Origin: Novosphingobium sp. CF614
GTDB taxonomy: Bacteria; Pseudomonadota; Alphaproteobacteria; Sphingomonadales; Sphingomonadaceae
Direction of reading: 5' to 3'
NCBI RefSeq assembly: GCF_900113255.1
Contig: NZ_FOOR01000024.1
Span: 1 to 39,945, forward strand
Length of the DNA stretch: 39,945 nucleotides
The stretch's first letter is position 1, and every line of letters begins with the position of its first letter. The notes under the pieces were generated by a model that was given only the letters and a program-made list of their open reading frames with translations, made no database searches and was not told the origin of the DNA. Positions 1 to 7,664 of this stretch are shown piece by piece. The position numbers were made by a program, and so were the translations under genes.

Positions 1-295
1 GGCGGCTCACGAAAGCAAATGTCGCGATGGGTTCCCGGATACGTCAAACTATGATGGTCTCCCCGGCATAGCCGGGGGATTACCTTTGGGATTTACGGCG
101 ATACCATCTGGGTTCTCACCATCATTCATACCAAACGCCAGTGGCCACCGTTACGCGATTGAGGGCGGTTCGTCGCTTTTCACCTTATTGTCGGCAGGGT
201 AAGCTGCGGATCAGCGCCGACCAGTTGCAAATATTGCGGCGGCTGCAGCCGAACGCGCAAAACCGTGCAATGAAAGTGGTTTTGCAAAGCAGCGG
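1..295. other. Left edge, no confident gene; contains a perfect hairpin
   Basis: No gene can be supported. Positions 61-67 (CCCCGGC) and 71-77 (GCCGGGG) form a perfect 7-bp stem with a 3-nt loop; no T-run follows on either strand. A plus-strand frame open from the window edge stops at 52-54 just before this hairpin, so it could be the tail of a gene lying outside the window. A minus-strand frame of 26 codons (129 to 49) crosses the hairpin. Neither resembles a protein I know. Confidence 0.4.
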
Positions 296-1012
296 CTAGG
301 TGGCCCTCGGGACTTTCGTGAGAACCCCGTGACGACGAACGCTCCGATTCCAAGAGGCTCGGAACCAAAGCCATTTGCGCTTAACCTTCGCAGGGCGGTG
401 TGATGTCAAGTTCCGGCGAATTAGAGCAGCAATGCGTTCAGCTTCGCCCTCTAATGCCAGTTGTCCAGGGCGGGGATTGCGTGGATCGGGATACTCGAAA
501 TGCCATAAAGTGTTGATGTAGTGTTCGGCCCTGCCACGAATGCGATGGCTGCGAAGCAACTGCGCGCTGTTCTCTCGGTAGATAACTTCAACAAGTTGAG
601 CGACCTCGTTTGAACACGCGATACGCCCCGGAGCGCCTTTCATCTCGCAAAGCTGATGCGCGCCAGCCAAGGCTGATCCCCATTCGCCTCTCTCGTTATG
701 AAAAAGAGGACCGAGGACGATCCCACCGCGAACCAATACCTCACACTGTGAGATCAAGTTCATGCTCACCGACTCGGCCATTTGGAGCACAGCGCTCAAC
801 CCGCCGGGGGTTGGATCAGCCGAAATGAGCAGAGAGTCCGAAAAAACCGAGAAATACACGCCGTGATGCGAATTGTTGCAAGGCGTCTCGCGCATGATCC
901 GGAGTGCAGTTTGGACTACACCCGCAGCTGCTGTTGGATCGGCTTCCGCCGACGCAACCAAGCTCTTCCAGCCCAGAATATCGAGGAAAGCGACGACCTT
1001 CTGCTTCACCAT
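296..1012 (-). CDS. Class III nucleotidyl cyclase-like protein, orphan
   Basis: I recognise no characterised ortholog, but the layout matches the class III adenylyl/guanylyl cyclase catalytic domain. The N-terminal FLDILGW segment (residues 9-15) resembles the first metal-binding strand (consensus F-x-D-I-x-G-F), and the SVFSDSLLIS segment around Asp59 resembles the second metal-Asp hairpin. A later stretch, RGGIVLG followed by GSALAGAHQL, parallels the usual G-I-x-x-G ... G-x-x-V-N-x-A-A-R-L region. Both candidate metal aspartates (Asp11, Asp59) are present. The start chosen is the ATG at 1012 because homology-like sequence begins at once; an in-frame start at 1090 would add 26 unpromising residues. 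There is no membrane segment or receiver domain and no adjacent effector gene. Single-domain cyclases of this fold include the pyrimidine cyclases of Pycsar anti-phage defence, but activity and base preference cannot be read from sequence here. Codon use is less GC3-biased than the core genes, which suggests transfer. Confidence 0.6.
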   Translation of the reverse strand: MVKQKVVAFLDILGWKSLVASAEADPTAAAGVVQTALRIMRETPCNNSHHGVYFSVFSDSLLISADPTPGGLSAVLQMAESVSMNLISQCEVLVRGGIVLGPLFHNERGEWGSALAGAHQLCEMKGAPGRIACSNEVAQLVEVIYRENSAQLLRSHRIRGRAEHYINTLWHFEYPDPRNPRPGQLALEGEAERIAALIRRNLTSHRPAKVKRKWLWFRASWNRSVRRHGVLTKVPRAT

Positions 1013-1712
1013 TCTGCTGCCTATTCTATCATGCCGGTAGCCGGTTGTTAGCACATTCTTTGCTTTGGTCGAACGACGCCTACCTGCCACAAGAATGCTG
1101 AAACTTCCTCAAAGCCGCCGGATATGCACCAGATTGAAGGCTCGATGCTCCAGCACATCACTTGCGGGCTCTAAATGACCATCTCTGGGCGGCGGCCGCC
1201 CAGCAGCTTATAGCTGACGGAAATCACATCTTTTACGACAGGTGACCGCACACTTCAGCCAAAAACACTCCGCCTGAGCCGTTCCATGCTCTTCACATTG
1301 AAGGGCGCGTGCGATAAACCCTGTCGGATTGAGAAAGTGTCGAAAACCCCTCCCGACGAGGTTTTCCGACACGGCCTCGCGGCAGCAATTGTGCGCCACA
1401 AACTCCGAAGCCACTTTTCCGCAATCGGCCGTCCCAGTCATTCAATCCAAGCAGCCGGACGCCGGCGCGGGGTTGTCGCCTGGCTCGGTGCAAGATGCGG
1501 CGAATCCGAACCGGCGGCGTTGCCGTACCGGCGATCCACGCCTTGTCGCCTGCCTGTAACCCGCCGTCGGACTTTCCGCCCGCTTGGCCGCGTCAACGCC
1601 GCGCCCGAAACCGATGGCAGGGGCCGATGGCAGGGCCAATACTTGCCTTGCTATGCGTCCGCCGCCTGCCTAAGAGACGGCCAAATTCTCATCCCCAGGG
1701 GAGCTTTCACGC
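1013..1712. other. 700-base gene-poor region upstream of icd
   Basis: No coding sequence is convincing: the longer open frames lack coding bias and known motifs, and one simply runs antisense or out of frame into icd. Two structures stand out. An 8-bp perfect hairpin (CTGGGCGG/CCGCCCAG) lies at 1185-1203. A 12-bp inverted repeat with one bulge (GTGTCGAAAACC / GGTTTTCCGACAC) lies at 1337-1372. The segment just before 1713 carries the icd ribosome site (CAGGGGAG). Confidence 0.5.
1337..1372. repeat. Imperfect 12-bp inverted repeat
   Basis: Left arm GTGTCGAAAACC at 1337-1348, right arm GGTTTTCCGACAC at 1360-1372, with a single bulged base and an 11-nt loop. There is no T-tract. It could be an operator, a remnant of a mobile-element end or a structured RNA; nothing nearby decides this. 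Confidence 0.45.
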
Positions 1713-2936
1713 ATGGCAAAGATCAAGGTTGCGAATCCCATCGTCGAAATGGACGGCGATGAAATGACGCGGATCATCTGGCAGTGGATTCGTGAACGCC
1801 TGATCCTCCCCTATCTCGATATAGACCTCAAGTATTACGATCTCTCGGTCACCAGGCGCGACGAGACCGACGACCAGATCACCGTCGATGCCGCCAATGC
1901 CACCAAGCAGTACGGCGTCGCCGTCAAGTGCGCCACGATCACGCCCGACGAAGCCCGGGTCGAGGAATTCAGCCTCAAGAAGATGTGGAAATCGCCCAAC
2001 GGCACGATCCGCAACATCCTGGGCGGCGTCGTCTTCCGCGAGCCGATCGTGATCTCCAACGTTCCCCGCCTGGTGCCGGGCTGGACCGACCCGATCGTCG
2101 TCGGCCGCCACGCCTTCGGCGACCAGTACCGCGCCACCGACACGCTGATCCCCGGCCCCGGCAAGCTGCGCCTGGTGTGGGACGGCGAGAGCGGCGAGAA
2201 GATCGACCTCGACGTGTTCGACTTCCCGTCCGCGGGCGTCGCCATGGCGATGTACAACCTTGACGATTCGATCCGCGACTTCGCCCGCGCCTCGTTCAAC
2301 TATGGCCTCTCGCTGGGTTGGCCGGTCTACCTTTCGACCAAGAACACGATCCTGAAGGCCTATGACGGCCGCTTCAAGGACCTGTTCCAGGAAGTCTTCG
2401 ATAGCGAGGGCTTCGCCGCGCAGTTCAAGGCCAAGGGCATCGTCTACGAACACCGCCTGATCGACGACATGGTCGCCTCGGCGCTCAAGTGGTCGGGCAA
2501 GTTCGTCTGGGCCTGCAAGAACTACGACGGCGACGTCCAGTCCGACACCGTCGCCCAGGGCTTCGGCTCGCTCGGCCTGATGACCTCGGTGCTGATGGCG
2601 CCCGACGGCAAGACCGTGGAAGCCGAAGCCGCCCACGGCACCGTCACGCGTCACTATCGCCAGCACCAGCAGGGCAAGTCGACCTCCACCAACCCGATCG
2701 CCTCGATCTTCGCCTGGACTCGCGGCCTGATGTATCGCGGCAAGTTCGACGGGACGCCCGAAGTGGTGAAGTTCGCCGAAACGCTCGAACGCGTCTGCAT
2801 CGAAACGGTCGAGGAGGGCAAGATGACCAAGGACCTCGCGCTGCTGATCGGCCCCGATCAGAGCTGGATGACCACCGAGCAGTTCTTCGAGGCGATCGTC
2901 GCGAATCTCGAGAAGGAAATGGCCAAGGAGGCCTGA
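1713..2936 (+). CDS. icd: NADP-dependent isocitrate dehydrogenase
   Basis: Oxidatively decarboxylates isocitrate to 2-oxoglutarate with NADP+ in the cytoplasmic TCA cycle. At 407 residues it belongs to the homodimeric eukaryotic-like subfamily common in alphaproteobacteria, not the E. coli-type enzyme. It starts MAKIKVANPIVEMDGDEMTR, and carries the substrate-binding segment KSPNGTIRNILGG near residue 94 and the C-terminal cofactor region EAEAAHGTVTRHYR around residue 300. The ATG at 1713 follows CAGGGGAG at a normal distance. It stands alone: upstream is a gene-poor stretch and downstream the next gene converges from the other strand. A 9-bp hairpin lies 12 bases after the stop. Confidence 0.97.
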   Translation: MAKIKVANPIVEMDGDEMTRIIWQWIRERLILPYLDIDLKYYDLSVTRRDETDDQITVDAANATKQYGVAVKCATITPDEARVEEFSLKKMWKSPNGTIRNILGGVVFREPIVISNVPRLVPGWTDPIVVGRHAFGDQYRATDTLIPGPGKLRLVWDGESGEKIDLDVFDFPSAGVAMAMYNLDDSIRDFARASFNYGLSLGWPVYLSTKNTILKAYDGRFKDLFQEVFDSEGFAAQFKAKGIVYEHRLIDDMVASALKWSGKFVWACKNYDGDVQSDTVAQGFGSLGLMTSVLMAPDGKTVEAEAAHGTVTRHYRQHQQGKSTSTNPIASIFAWTRGLMYRGKFDGTPEVVKFAETLERVCIETVEEGKMTKDLALLIGPDQSWMTTEQFFEAIVANLEKEMAKEA

Positions 2937-2947
2937 AGCCTCGCGAC

Positions 2948-2976
2948 CGACCCCGGGATGTGACGGTCCGGGGTCG
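2948..2976 (+). terminator. Hairpin after icd
   Basis: Arms CGACCCCGG (2948-2956) and CCGGGGTCG (2968-2976), perfect 9 bp with an 11-nt loop, 12 bases after the icd stop. There is no T-run, so it may act as an RNA 3'-end stabiliser or a weak terminator between convergent genes. Confidence 0.5.
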
Positions 2977-3050
2977 TGCCAGGCTGCGATGAATGGAATG
3001 CATCAATCGCCCCCCTCCAGGGGGAGAAGAGTCGCAATCGCCGCGGGCGA

Positions 3051-3677
3051 TCAGCCGCGAAAGGCGCCGCGAAACGCCATGATGCGGATCGGGCGCCACA
3101 AGCCCTCCTCCCAGGCATAGAGACCGAAGCCGCGAAAGTGGAACGGGACAGGCTGCAATGCGGGCGCGAGCTGGGCCTGCAAGGCTTTGGCGGCGAGCGG
3201 TGCGACCTTGTTCTGGATCGTCACGTGCGGGCGCAGTTCGCGGGTGTCCTGATGGGTCAGGAGGCCGTGCATGCGTTCCGCGATCCGGGCGTGGAGCGCG
3301 ACCAGCCGCGGGCTTTCCACCGTCAGCGCGGTTCCCTGGTCCAGCTTCATGAGCCCGGCGATGCGCGCCGGCGGCGGCGCCTCGCGGGCGAGATCGCCGA
3401 GCACTTGCAGCAGTTCCGCTTCGATCGAGGGCGGAAGCGCGTGAAACAGGGTGACGTGGGCGCGCAGGCGGTTGCGTTCGGGCGGATAGTGCGCGCGCCG
3501 CAGCGCATCGGCCCAGGCGAGCACGTCGGGCGGCAGTTCGGCGGTGACGAGCAGCGGCGCGCCGGGCTGGCGCGGGCCAGTCGCGATCCAGTCGCCGGCC
3601 GCCCTGCTCAGCTTCCGCCCGGCTCCCGCGTCAACCGGTCCCGGTGATCTTGAGCCATTCACCGCTCCAGGTTCCAT
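3051..3677 (-). CDS. thpR: 2'-5' RNA ligase family protein (2H phosphoesterase)
   Basis: Member of the 2H phosphoesterase superfamily (LigT/ThpR); relatives ligate or hydrolyse 2'-5' linkages or 2',3'-cyclic phosphates in RNA. The two diagnostic H-x-T motifs are both present: HVTL at residues 74-77 and HVTI at 151-154, with the expected spacing. Normal length for the family is about 180 residues, so the first 35-40 residues are probably non-homologous. The ATG at 3677 (or GTG at 3662) lies inside the 3' end of the upstream peptidase gene, overlapping it by up to 47 bases, and no later ATG/GTG/TTG precedes the first conserved strand. Coupled translation with the peptidase is therefore likely. 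The physiological substrate is unknown for most of the family. Confidence 0.85.
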   Translation of the reverse strand: MEPGAVNGSRSPGPVDAGAGRKLSRAAGDWIATGPRQPGAPLLVTAELPPDVLAWADALRRAHYPPERNRLRAHVTLFHALPPSIEAELLQVLGDLAREAPPPARIAGLMKLDQGTALTVESPRLVALHARIAERMHGLLTHQDTRELRPHVTIQNKVAPLAAKALQAQLAPALQPVPFHFRGFGLYAWEEGLWRPIRIMAFRGAFRG

Positions 3678-4221
3678 ATGTTACCGGCGTTACCGATCCC
3701 GCGTTCAGGGGCGATTGCAGCAGGCCCTTGTACTGGGTCGTATCGCTGTTGATCTGAAGGCCCCAGTAGGGATCGAGGATGTAGTGCGAATTGCCCATCG
3801 AATGGGTAATCACCACCCAGTGGCCGACGCCGTTGTTCCACGTCACATGGCAGATGATCGGCTCGCCCGCCTTGGCGTTCAGGATCGCCTGCTGCACGTT
3901 CGAGGAAGGGCTGCAATACTCGCTCTTGATCTTCCATGCCGCCAGCGCGCCCTGCAGGCTGGTGAGATACGTGCCGGTGGAATGGAACGAGGTATCGGTA
4001 AGCACGCTCGACAGCAGCGAAGGGGCAAAGCCGACGCGGTCCTTGGTCGAAGGCGAATAGGCGCCCGTGGGAAGGTTTTTCTTCACCATCGCAGAGGTCG
4101 GCTTGCCGCCGACGATCAGGTTCACCACCATGGCGACGCAGCACAGCCCGCAATCCGCCTCCTGATCCTGAATGAGCACGTCGAACGTGCGGCCTGCCTT
4201 TTCCTGAACAATCCATCCCAT
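3631..4221 (-). CDS. Papain-like cysteine peptidase (C39-like fold)
   Basis: Numbering from the ATG at 4221 (196 residues): a Gln-containing stretch leads to QEADCGLCCVAM with candidate nucleophile Cys24; the candidate catalytic His133 is in GHWVVITHS; Asp149 in ILDPYWG completes the triad. This is the C39/papain-like arrangement. There is no signal peptide, no ABC-transporter domain and no obvious leader substrate, so this is a free-standing soluble enzyme. An upstream ATG at 4245 exists, but GGAGAGGA sits at an ideal distance from 4221. The RNA ligase-like gene overlaps its 3' end. Stand-alone papain-like proteins of this type are often secreted effectors or self-processing proteins; nothing here identifies the target. 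Confidence 0.75.
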   Translation of the reverse strand: MGWIVQEKAGRTFDVLIQDQEADCGLCCVAMVVNLIVGGKPTSAMVKKNLPTGAYSPSTKDRVGFAPSLLSSVLTDTSFHSTGTYLTSLQGALAAWKIKSEYCSPSSNVQQAILNAKAGEPIICHVTWNNGVGHWVVITHSMGNSHYILDPYWGLQINSDTTQYKGLLQSPLNAGSVTPVTYGTWSGEWLKITGTG

Positions 4222-4321
4222 CGCGCGGTCCTCTCCCAATGCCATCGAAGCGACCCGCGTTCCTCGTCCGTTGACGATGGAACGGGGCGCTTATGGCACG
4301 GCTCGACCGAGAGTCAAAGCC

Positions 4322-4357
4322 AAGTAAGAGGCCAAGTACGAGGCCAACTGCGAGGCT
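4322..4357. repeat. Degenerate 12-bp tandem repeat, three units
   Basis: AAGTAAGAGGCC, AAGTACGAGGCC and AACTGCGAGGCT follow each other without a gap, preceded by a partial unit (GAGTCAAAGCC). The array lies in the gap between the 3' end of mltG and the start of the peptidase gene. Confidence 0.6.
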
Positions 4358-4381
4358 GACCGCGCGCGAAGCATCGGCGCC

Positions 4382-5356
4382 TTACAACTCGCCGCGCTCG
4401 CGCCTGATCGCGAACCACTTGGCGACGTTGGCGTTGTGCTGTTCCAGCGTGCTGGCGAAGGCATGCCCGCCGGTGCCGTCCGCCACCATGTAGAGCGCGT
4501 CGGTATCGGCCGGGTGCAGCACCGCCTCGATCGAGGCCTTGCCCGGATTGGTGATCGGATACCTGGGCAGGCCGACCATGGTATATGTGTTGTAGTCGTT
4601 GACCGCCTGGATCTCGGACTGGAGGATGCGGCGGCCCAGCGGCTTGCCGCGCGTGATCGGGTAGATGATCGTCGGATCGGCCTGGAGCAGCATTCCAGTG
4701 CGCAGGCGATTGGAATAGAGGCCGGCGACCATGCGGCGTTCCGCGGGCTTGCCGGTCTCCTTCTCGACGATCGAGGCGAGCACCAGCGCTTGCTCCGGCG
4801 TCTTGACGACCAGGTTCGGCGCGCGCCTGGCCCACAACTCCTTGAGCGTCCGGCTCATCGCCGCCTGCATCCGGCGCAGCACCGCCTCGCGCGGCTCGCG
4901 ACTTTCGAAGGCATAGCTGTCCGGCAGGACCGAGCCTTCCTCCGGCGCGGCGACCTCGCCGGTCAGTTGCGGCACCGCCATCAGCCGTTCCTGCACCATG
5001 ATCGCGGGCATGCCTTCGGGAATGGTGACGAAGCGGCGGATCACCTCGTCGCTGGAGATGATCGCCAGGACGCGCGCCGGGCTGGCATGCGCGGGAATGG
5101 CGAACTCGCCCGCCTTGATGCCGCCGCCGCCGCCGAAAATGCGGGCGCGCAGGACGAACCCGCCGGCGGAGCGGATCACTCCCTTCTGCTCCAGCCGCTC
5201 GGCCACCGCACTCAGGCTGGCGCCGTTGGGAACGATGAAGTTCTGGTCCTTCTCCAGCGGACCCGAGCCGTACCAGCCGCCCAATAGGCTCCACAGGGCC
5301 AGCAGCAGGGCTGCGGCGACGGCCACGGCCAGGACGCATCCGCGCCGGGACATCAT
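4382..5356 (-). CDS. mltG: Endolytic murein transglycosylase MltG
   Basis: Cleaves nascent glycan strands next to the membrane and is thought to terminate glycan polymerisation. It has an N-terminal membrane anchor (about residues 7-27), a LysM-like segment (about 38-105), and the YceG catalytic domain with the diagnostic LASIVEKET; Glu198 matches the catalytic Glu. Further conserved pieces are LQADPTIIY, YNTY and NPGKASIEAVLHP. At 324 residues it is full length. Two consecutive ATGs (5356 and 5353) are possible starts. It begins 13 bases after fabF, which places it in an acpP-fabF-mltG transcription unit linking fatty-acid and cell-wall synthesis. Confidence 0.95.
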   Translation of the reverse strand: MMSRRGCVLAVAVAAALLLALWSLLGGWYGSGPLEKDQNFIVPNGASLSAVAERLEQKGVIRSAGGFVLRARIFGGGGGIKAGEFAIPAHASPARVLAIISSDEVIRRFVTIPEGMPAIMVQERLMAVPQLTGEVAAPEEGSVLPDSYAFESREPREAVLRRMQAAMSRTLKELWARRAPNLVVKTPEQALVLASIVEKETGKPAERRMVAGLYSNRLRTGMLLQADPTIIYPITRGKPLGRRILQSEIQAVNDYNTYTMVGLPRYPITNPGKASIEAVLHPADTDALYMVADGTGGHAFASTLEQHNANVAKWFAIRRERGEL

Positions 5357-5369
5357 CGCCTGTGCAACC

Positions 5370-6632
5370 TCAATCGAGCTTGCGCATCACCAGGCTGGCG
5401 TTGGTGCCGCCGAACCCGAAGCTGTTGTTGAGCACGGCGCGCACCTGCCGCTTCTTCGCGGTGTGGGGCACCAGGTCGACGCCCTGGCAGCTCTCGCTGG
5501 GGTTATCGAGGTTGAGCGTGGGCGGCACGATCTGGTCGCGCAGCGCAAGGATGCAGAAGATCGATTCGACCGCGCCCGCGCCGCCGAGCAGGTGCCCGAT
5601 CGCCGACTTGGTGGAGCTCATCGAAACGGTTTCGATGGCATCGCCGAACAGCCGGCGCACCGCGCCCAGTTCCAGCTCGTCGCCAAGCGGCGTCGATGTG
5701 CCGTGGGCGTTGATGTAGTCGATGTCCTTGGGTTCGAGACCGGCCTTGCGCAGCGCCATCGCCATCGAGCGATACGCGCCCGATCCTTCCGGGTGCGGTG
5801 CGGTGACGTGATAGGCATCGCCCGAGAGGCCGTAGCCGATCACCTCGCAGTAGATCCTGGCGCCGCGCGCCTTGGCGTGTTCGTACTCCTCCAGCACGAC
5901 GACGCCGGCGCCCTCCCCCATGACGAAGCCGTCGCGGGCCTGGTCGTAGGGACGGCTGGCCTTGGTCGGCTCGTCGTTGAAAGCGGTCGAGAGCGCGCGG
6001 GCCTGCGCGAAGCCGGCGATACCGATCGGGCAGATCGTCGATTCGGCGCCGCCCGCCAGCATGATGTCGGCATCGCCGTCCTTAATCATGCGCGCCGCGT
6101 CGCCGATCGAGTGCGCGCCGGTGGAACAGGCGGTGACGACCGCGTGGTTCGGCCCCATCAGCCCGTACTTGATCGAGACCTGGCCGGAGATCAGGTTGAT
6201 GAGGCGACCGTGGACGAAGTGCGGGCTTACCCGGCCCGGGCCCTTCGCCGCCAGGACCAGCGATTCGCTCTCGATGCCCGGCAGGCCGCCGATGCCCGAA
6301 CCGATCGAGCAGCCGGCCATCAGCCTGGTCGCGTCGTCCATGTCGGTGAGACCGGCATCCTCGATCGCCTGGCCCGCGGCATCGATGCCGAAGACAATGA
6401 AGGGATCGACCTGCCGCTGCACCTTGTGGTCGACACGCTTGTTGGCATCGAAGCCGTATGCGTGGTCGGCCGGCTTCACCTCGCAGGCGATGCGGCATTT
6501 CTGATCCGACGCATCGAACTTGGTGATCGGGCCCGCCCCGCTCTTGCCCGCAAGGATGTTGGCCCAGGTGGTCTCCACGTCAGCCCCCAGGGGAGTGACA
6601 AGACCGAGACCGGTTACGACGACACGACGCAT
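5370..6632 (-). CDS. fabF: Beta-ketoacyl-ACP synthase II
   Basis: Condenses malonyl-ACP with acyl-ACP in the elongation cycle of type II fatty-acid synthesis. The 420-residue thiolase-fold protein has the nucleophile Cys169 in VVTACSTG, His310 in NAHGTSTPLGD, and Lys342/His347 in TKSAIGHLLGGAG, which is the Cys-His-His set of KAS I/II. The GGAESTI and FGFGGTNASL segments are typical. It lies 131 bases after acpP and 13 bases before mltG on the same strand. FabF rather than FabB is favoured because of the acpP linkage and length. Confidence 0.97.
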   Translation of the reverse strand: MRRVVVTGLGLVTPLGADVETTWANILAGKSGAGPITKFDASDQKCRIACEVKPADHAYGFDANKRVDHKVQRQVDPFIVFGIDAAGQAIEDAGLTDMDDATRLMAGCSIGSGIGGLPGIESESLVLAAKGPGRVSPHFVHGRLINLISGQVSIKYGLMGPNHAVVTACSTGAHSIGDAARMIKDGDADIMLAGGAESTICPIGIAGFAQARALSTAFNDEPTKASRPYDQARDGFVMGEGAGVVVLEEYEHAKARGARIYCEVIGYGLSGDAYHVTAPHPEGSGAYRSMAMALRKAGLEPKDIDYINAHGTSTPLGDELELGAVRRLFGDAIETVSMSSTKSAIGHLLGGAGAVESIFCILALRDQIVPPTLNLDNPSESCQGVDLVPHTAKKRQVRAVLNNSFGFGGTNASLVMRKLD

Positions 6633-6763
6633 TATGCTCTCCGAAAAGCGATTGGCCGAAACGGCAACAGGCCCGCCCCCTTAGAGGTCGAGCCTGTTGA
6701 TTTCAATCCGGGTCCGGCCCCGCGCCCCCATGCGGGGAAGACGCCAAGGCCGGAAGGCCTGGC

Positions 6764-7000
6764 TCAGCCCTTGTTTTCCTCAATGTACTTGATGGCATCG
6801 GAAACGGTGCTGATCTTCTCGGCAGCATCGTCAGGGATCTCGACCCCGAATTCTTCCTCGAAGGCCATGACCAGCTCGACGATGTCGAGCGAGTCAGCGC
6901 CCAGGTCATCGATGAAGCTGGCATCTTCGGTAACCTTCTCGGCTTCCACGCCCAGGTGCTCGACGACGATCTTCTTAACCCGATCGGCGGTATCGCTCAT
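6764..7000 (-). CDS. acpP: Acyl carrier protein
   Basis: Carries acyl intermediates of fatty-acid synthesis on a 4'-phosphopantetheine arm. The 78-residue acidic four-helix protein has the attachment motif GADSLD with Ser37 and the usual helix II sequence rich in Glu (VELVMAFEEEFGVEIPD). It starts MSDTADRVKKIVVEHLGV. It is first in the acpP-fabF-mltG set. A weak hairpin (CCCCGC/GCGGGG, 6718-6737) lies in the gap to fabF. Confidence 0.98.
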   Translation of the reverse strand: MSDTADRVKKIVVEHLGVEAEKVTEDASFIDDLGADSLDIVELVMAFEEEFGVEIPDDAAEKISTVSDAIKYIEENKG

Positions 7001-7092
7001 TCTATGACCCCTTCACAATCCGGAGGATTAAATCTCGCCAGTCGCCCTAATCACTGGGGGACGCGCTGGCAAGGGGCACACGACAAGATCGC

Positions 7093-7512
7093 CTAAAGGG
7101 CGAACCGCACGTGCCCTGCCGCGTCGACCGTCCAGGCCGGATTCCAGGCGATTTCCCAGGCATGGCCGTCCGGATCGGCGACGTAGCCGCGATAGCCGCC
7201 GTGGGGCGGCGGATCCGCCGGGCGCAAAAGCGTCGCGCCGGCCGCGACGAGCCGGTCGATCACCGCGTCCACCGCCTGCGCGCTCTCCACGTTGTGGGCA
7301 AGCGCGAAGCTGCCGGCAGGCGCGCAAGGCCGCGCCATGTCCTGTTCAAGCTGGGTCTTGTCCCAGATCGCGAAGACGAACCCGTTCATCTGGAAGAACG
7401 CCACGTCCGCCGTCTCGAACACTGGCTCCCAGCCGAAACCCATGCGGTAGAAGGCCTTGGCGCGGGCCAGTTCGGCCACGCCCAGGGTGATGAGGGAGAT
7501 ATGCTGCGTCAT
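7093..7512 (-). CDS. VOC (glyoxalase/bleomycin-resistance fold) family protein
   Basis: A 139-residue protein with the vicinal-oxygen-chelate layout of two babab modules: it begins ISLITLGVAELARAKAFYRMGFGWEPVFE and ends with GGYRGYVADPDGHAWEIAWNP, the usual DPDGxxWE terminus. Family members bind a divalent metal and act on small molecules such as glyoxal adducts or dioxygenase substrates, or sequester drugs. The substrate cannot be assigned. It lies between acpP and aspS on the same strand, with about 90 and 150 bases of spacing, so it is probably its own unit. Confidence 0.88.
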   Translation of the reverse strand: MTQHISLITLGVAELARAKAFYRMGFGWEPVFETADVAFFQMNGFVFAIWDKTQLEQDMARPCAPAGSFALAHNVESAQAVDAVIDRLVAAGATLLRPADPPPHGGYRGYVADPDGHAWEIAWNPAWTVDAAGHVRFAL

Positions 7513-7532
7513 CGGTCAAAGCTCCGTGCCTT

Positions 7533-7636
7533 GCCGGAACGACGCTCGTTCCGGCTTCAAGGCCATGGGGCTCGCCCGCAGGCTACCTGGTCACCCGTCG
7601 CGTGATCGACGGGCGGACCGGCCCAACCGGGGCCGG
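7533..7636. repeat. Cluster of three perfect hairpins between aspS and the VOC gene
   Basis: Three inverted repeats sit in a row: GCCGGAACGA/TCGTTCCGGC (7533-7542/7546-7555, 3-nt loop), CCCGTCG/CGACGGG (7594-7600/7607-7613), and CCGGCCC/GGGCCGG (7618-7624/7630-7636). The last, nearest the aspS stop, is the best candidate for the aspS terminator. None has a clear T-run. Confidence 0.55.
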
Positions 7637-7664
7637 CCTACCCATTTCAGGCGACCGCAGTCTA

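Noticed and set aside
100..108. GATACCATC at the left edge shared with the integrase start region (39322-39330)
   Set aside because: A 9-base match is expected by chance in a window of this size, so it is not evidence that both ends belong to one element.
1286..1762. 158-codon open frame upstream of icd
   Set aside because: Runs out of frame into icd, Arg-rich, no motif and no ribosome site.
6718..6737. CCCCGC/GCGGGG hairpin between acpP and fabF as a terminator
   Set aside because: Only 6 bp, no T-run, and the genes probably form one unit.
4998..7007. 669-codon open frame antisense to mltG, fabF and acpP
   Set aside because: It spans three real genes in reverse and has no motif or ribosome site.
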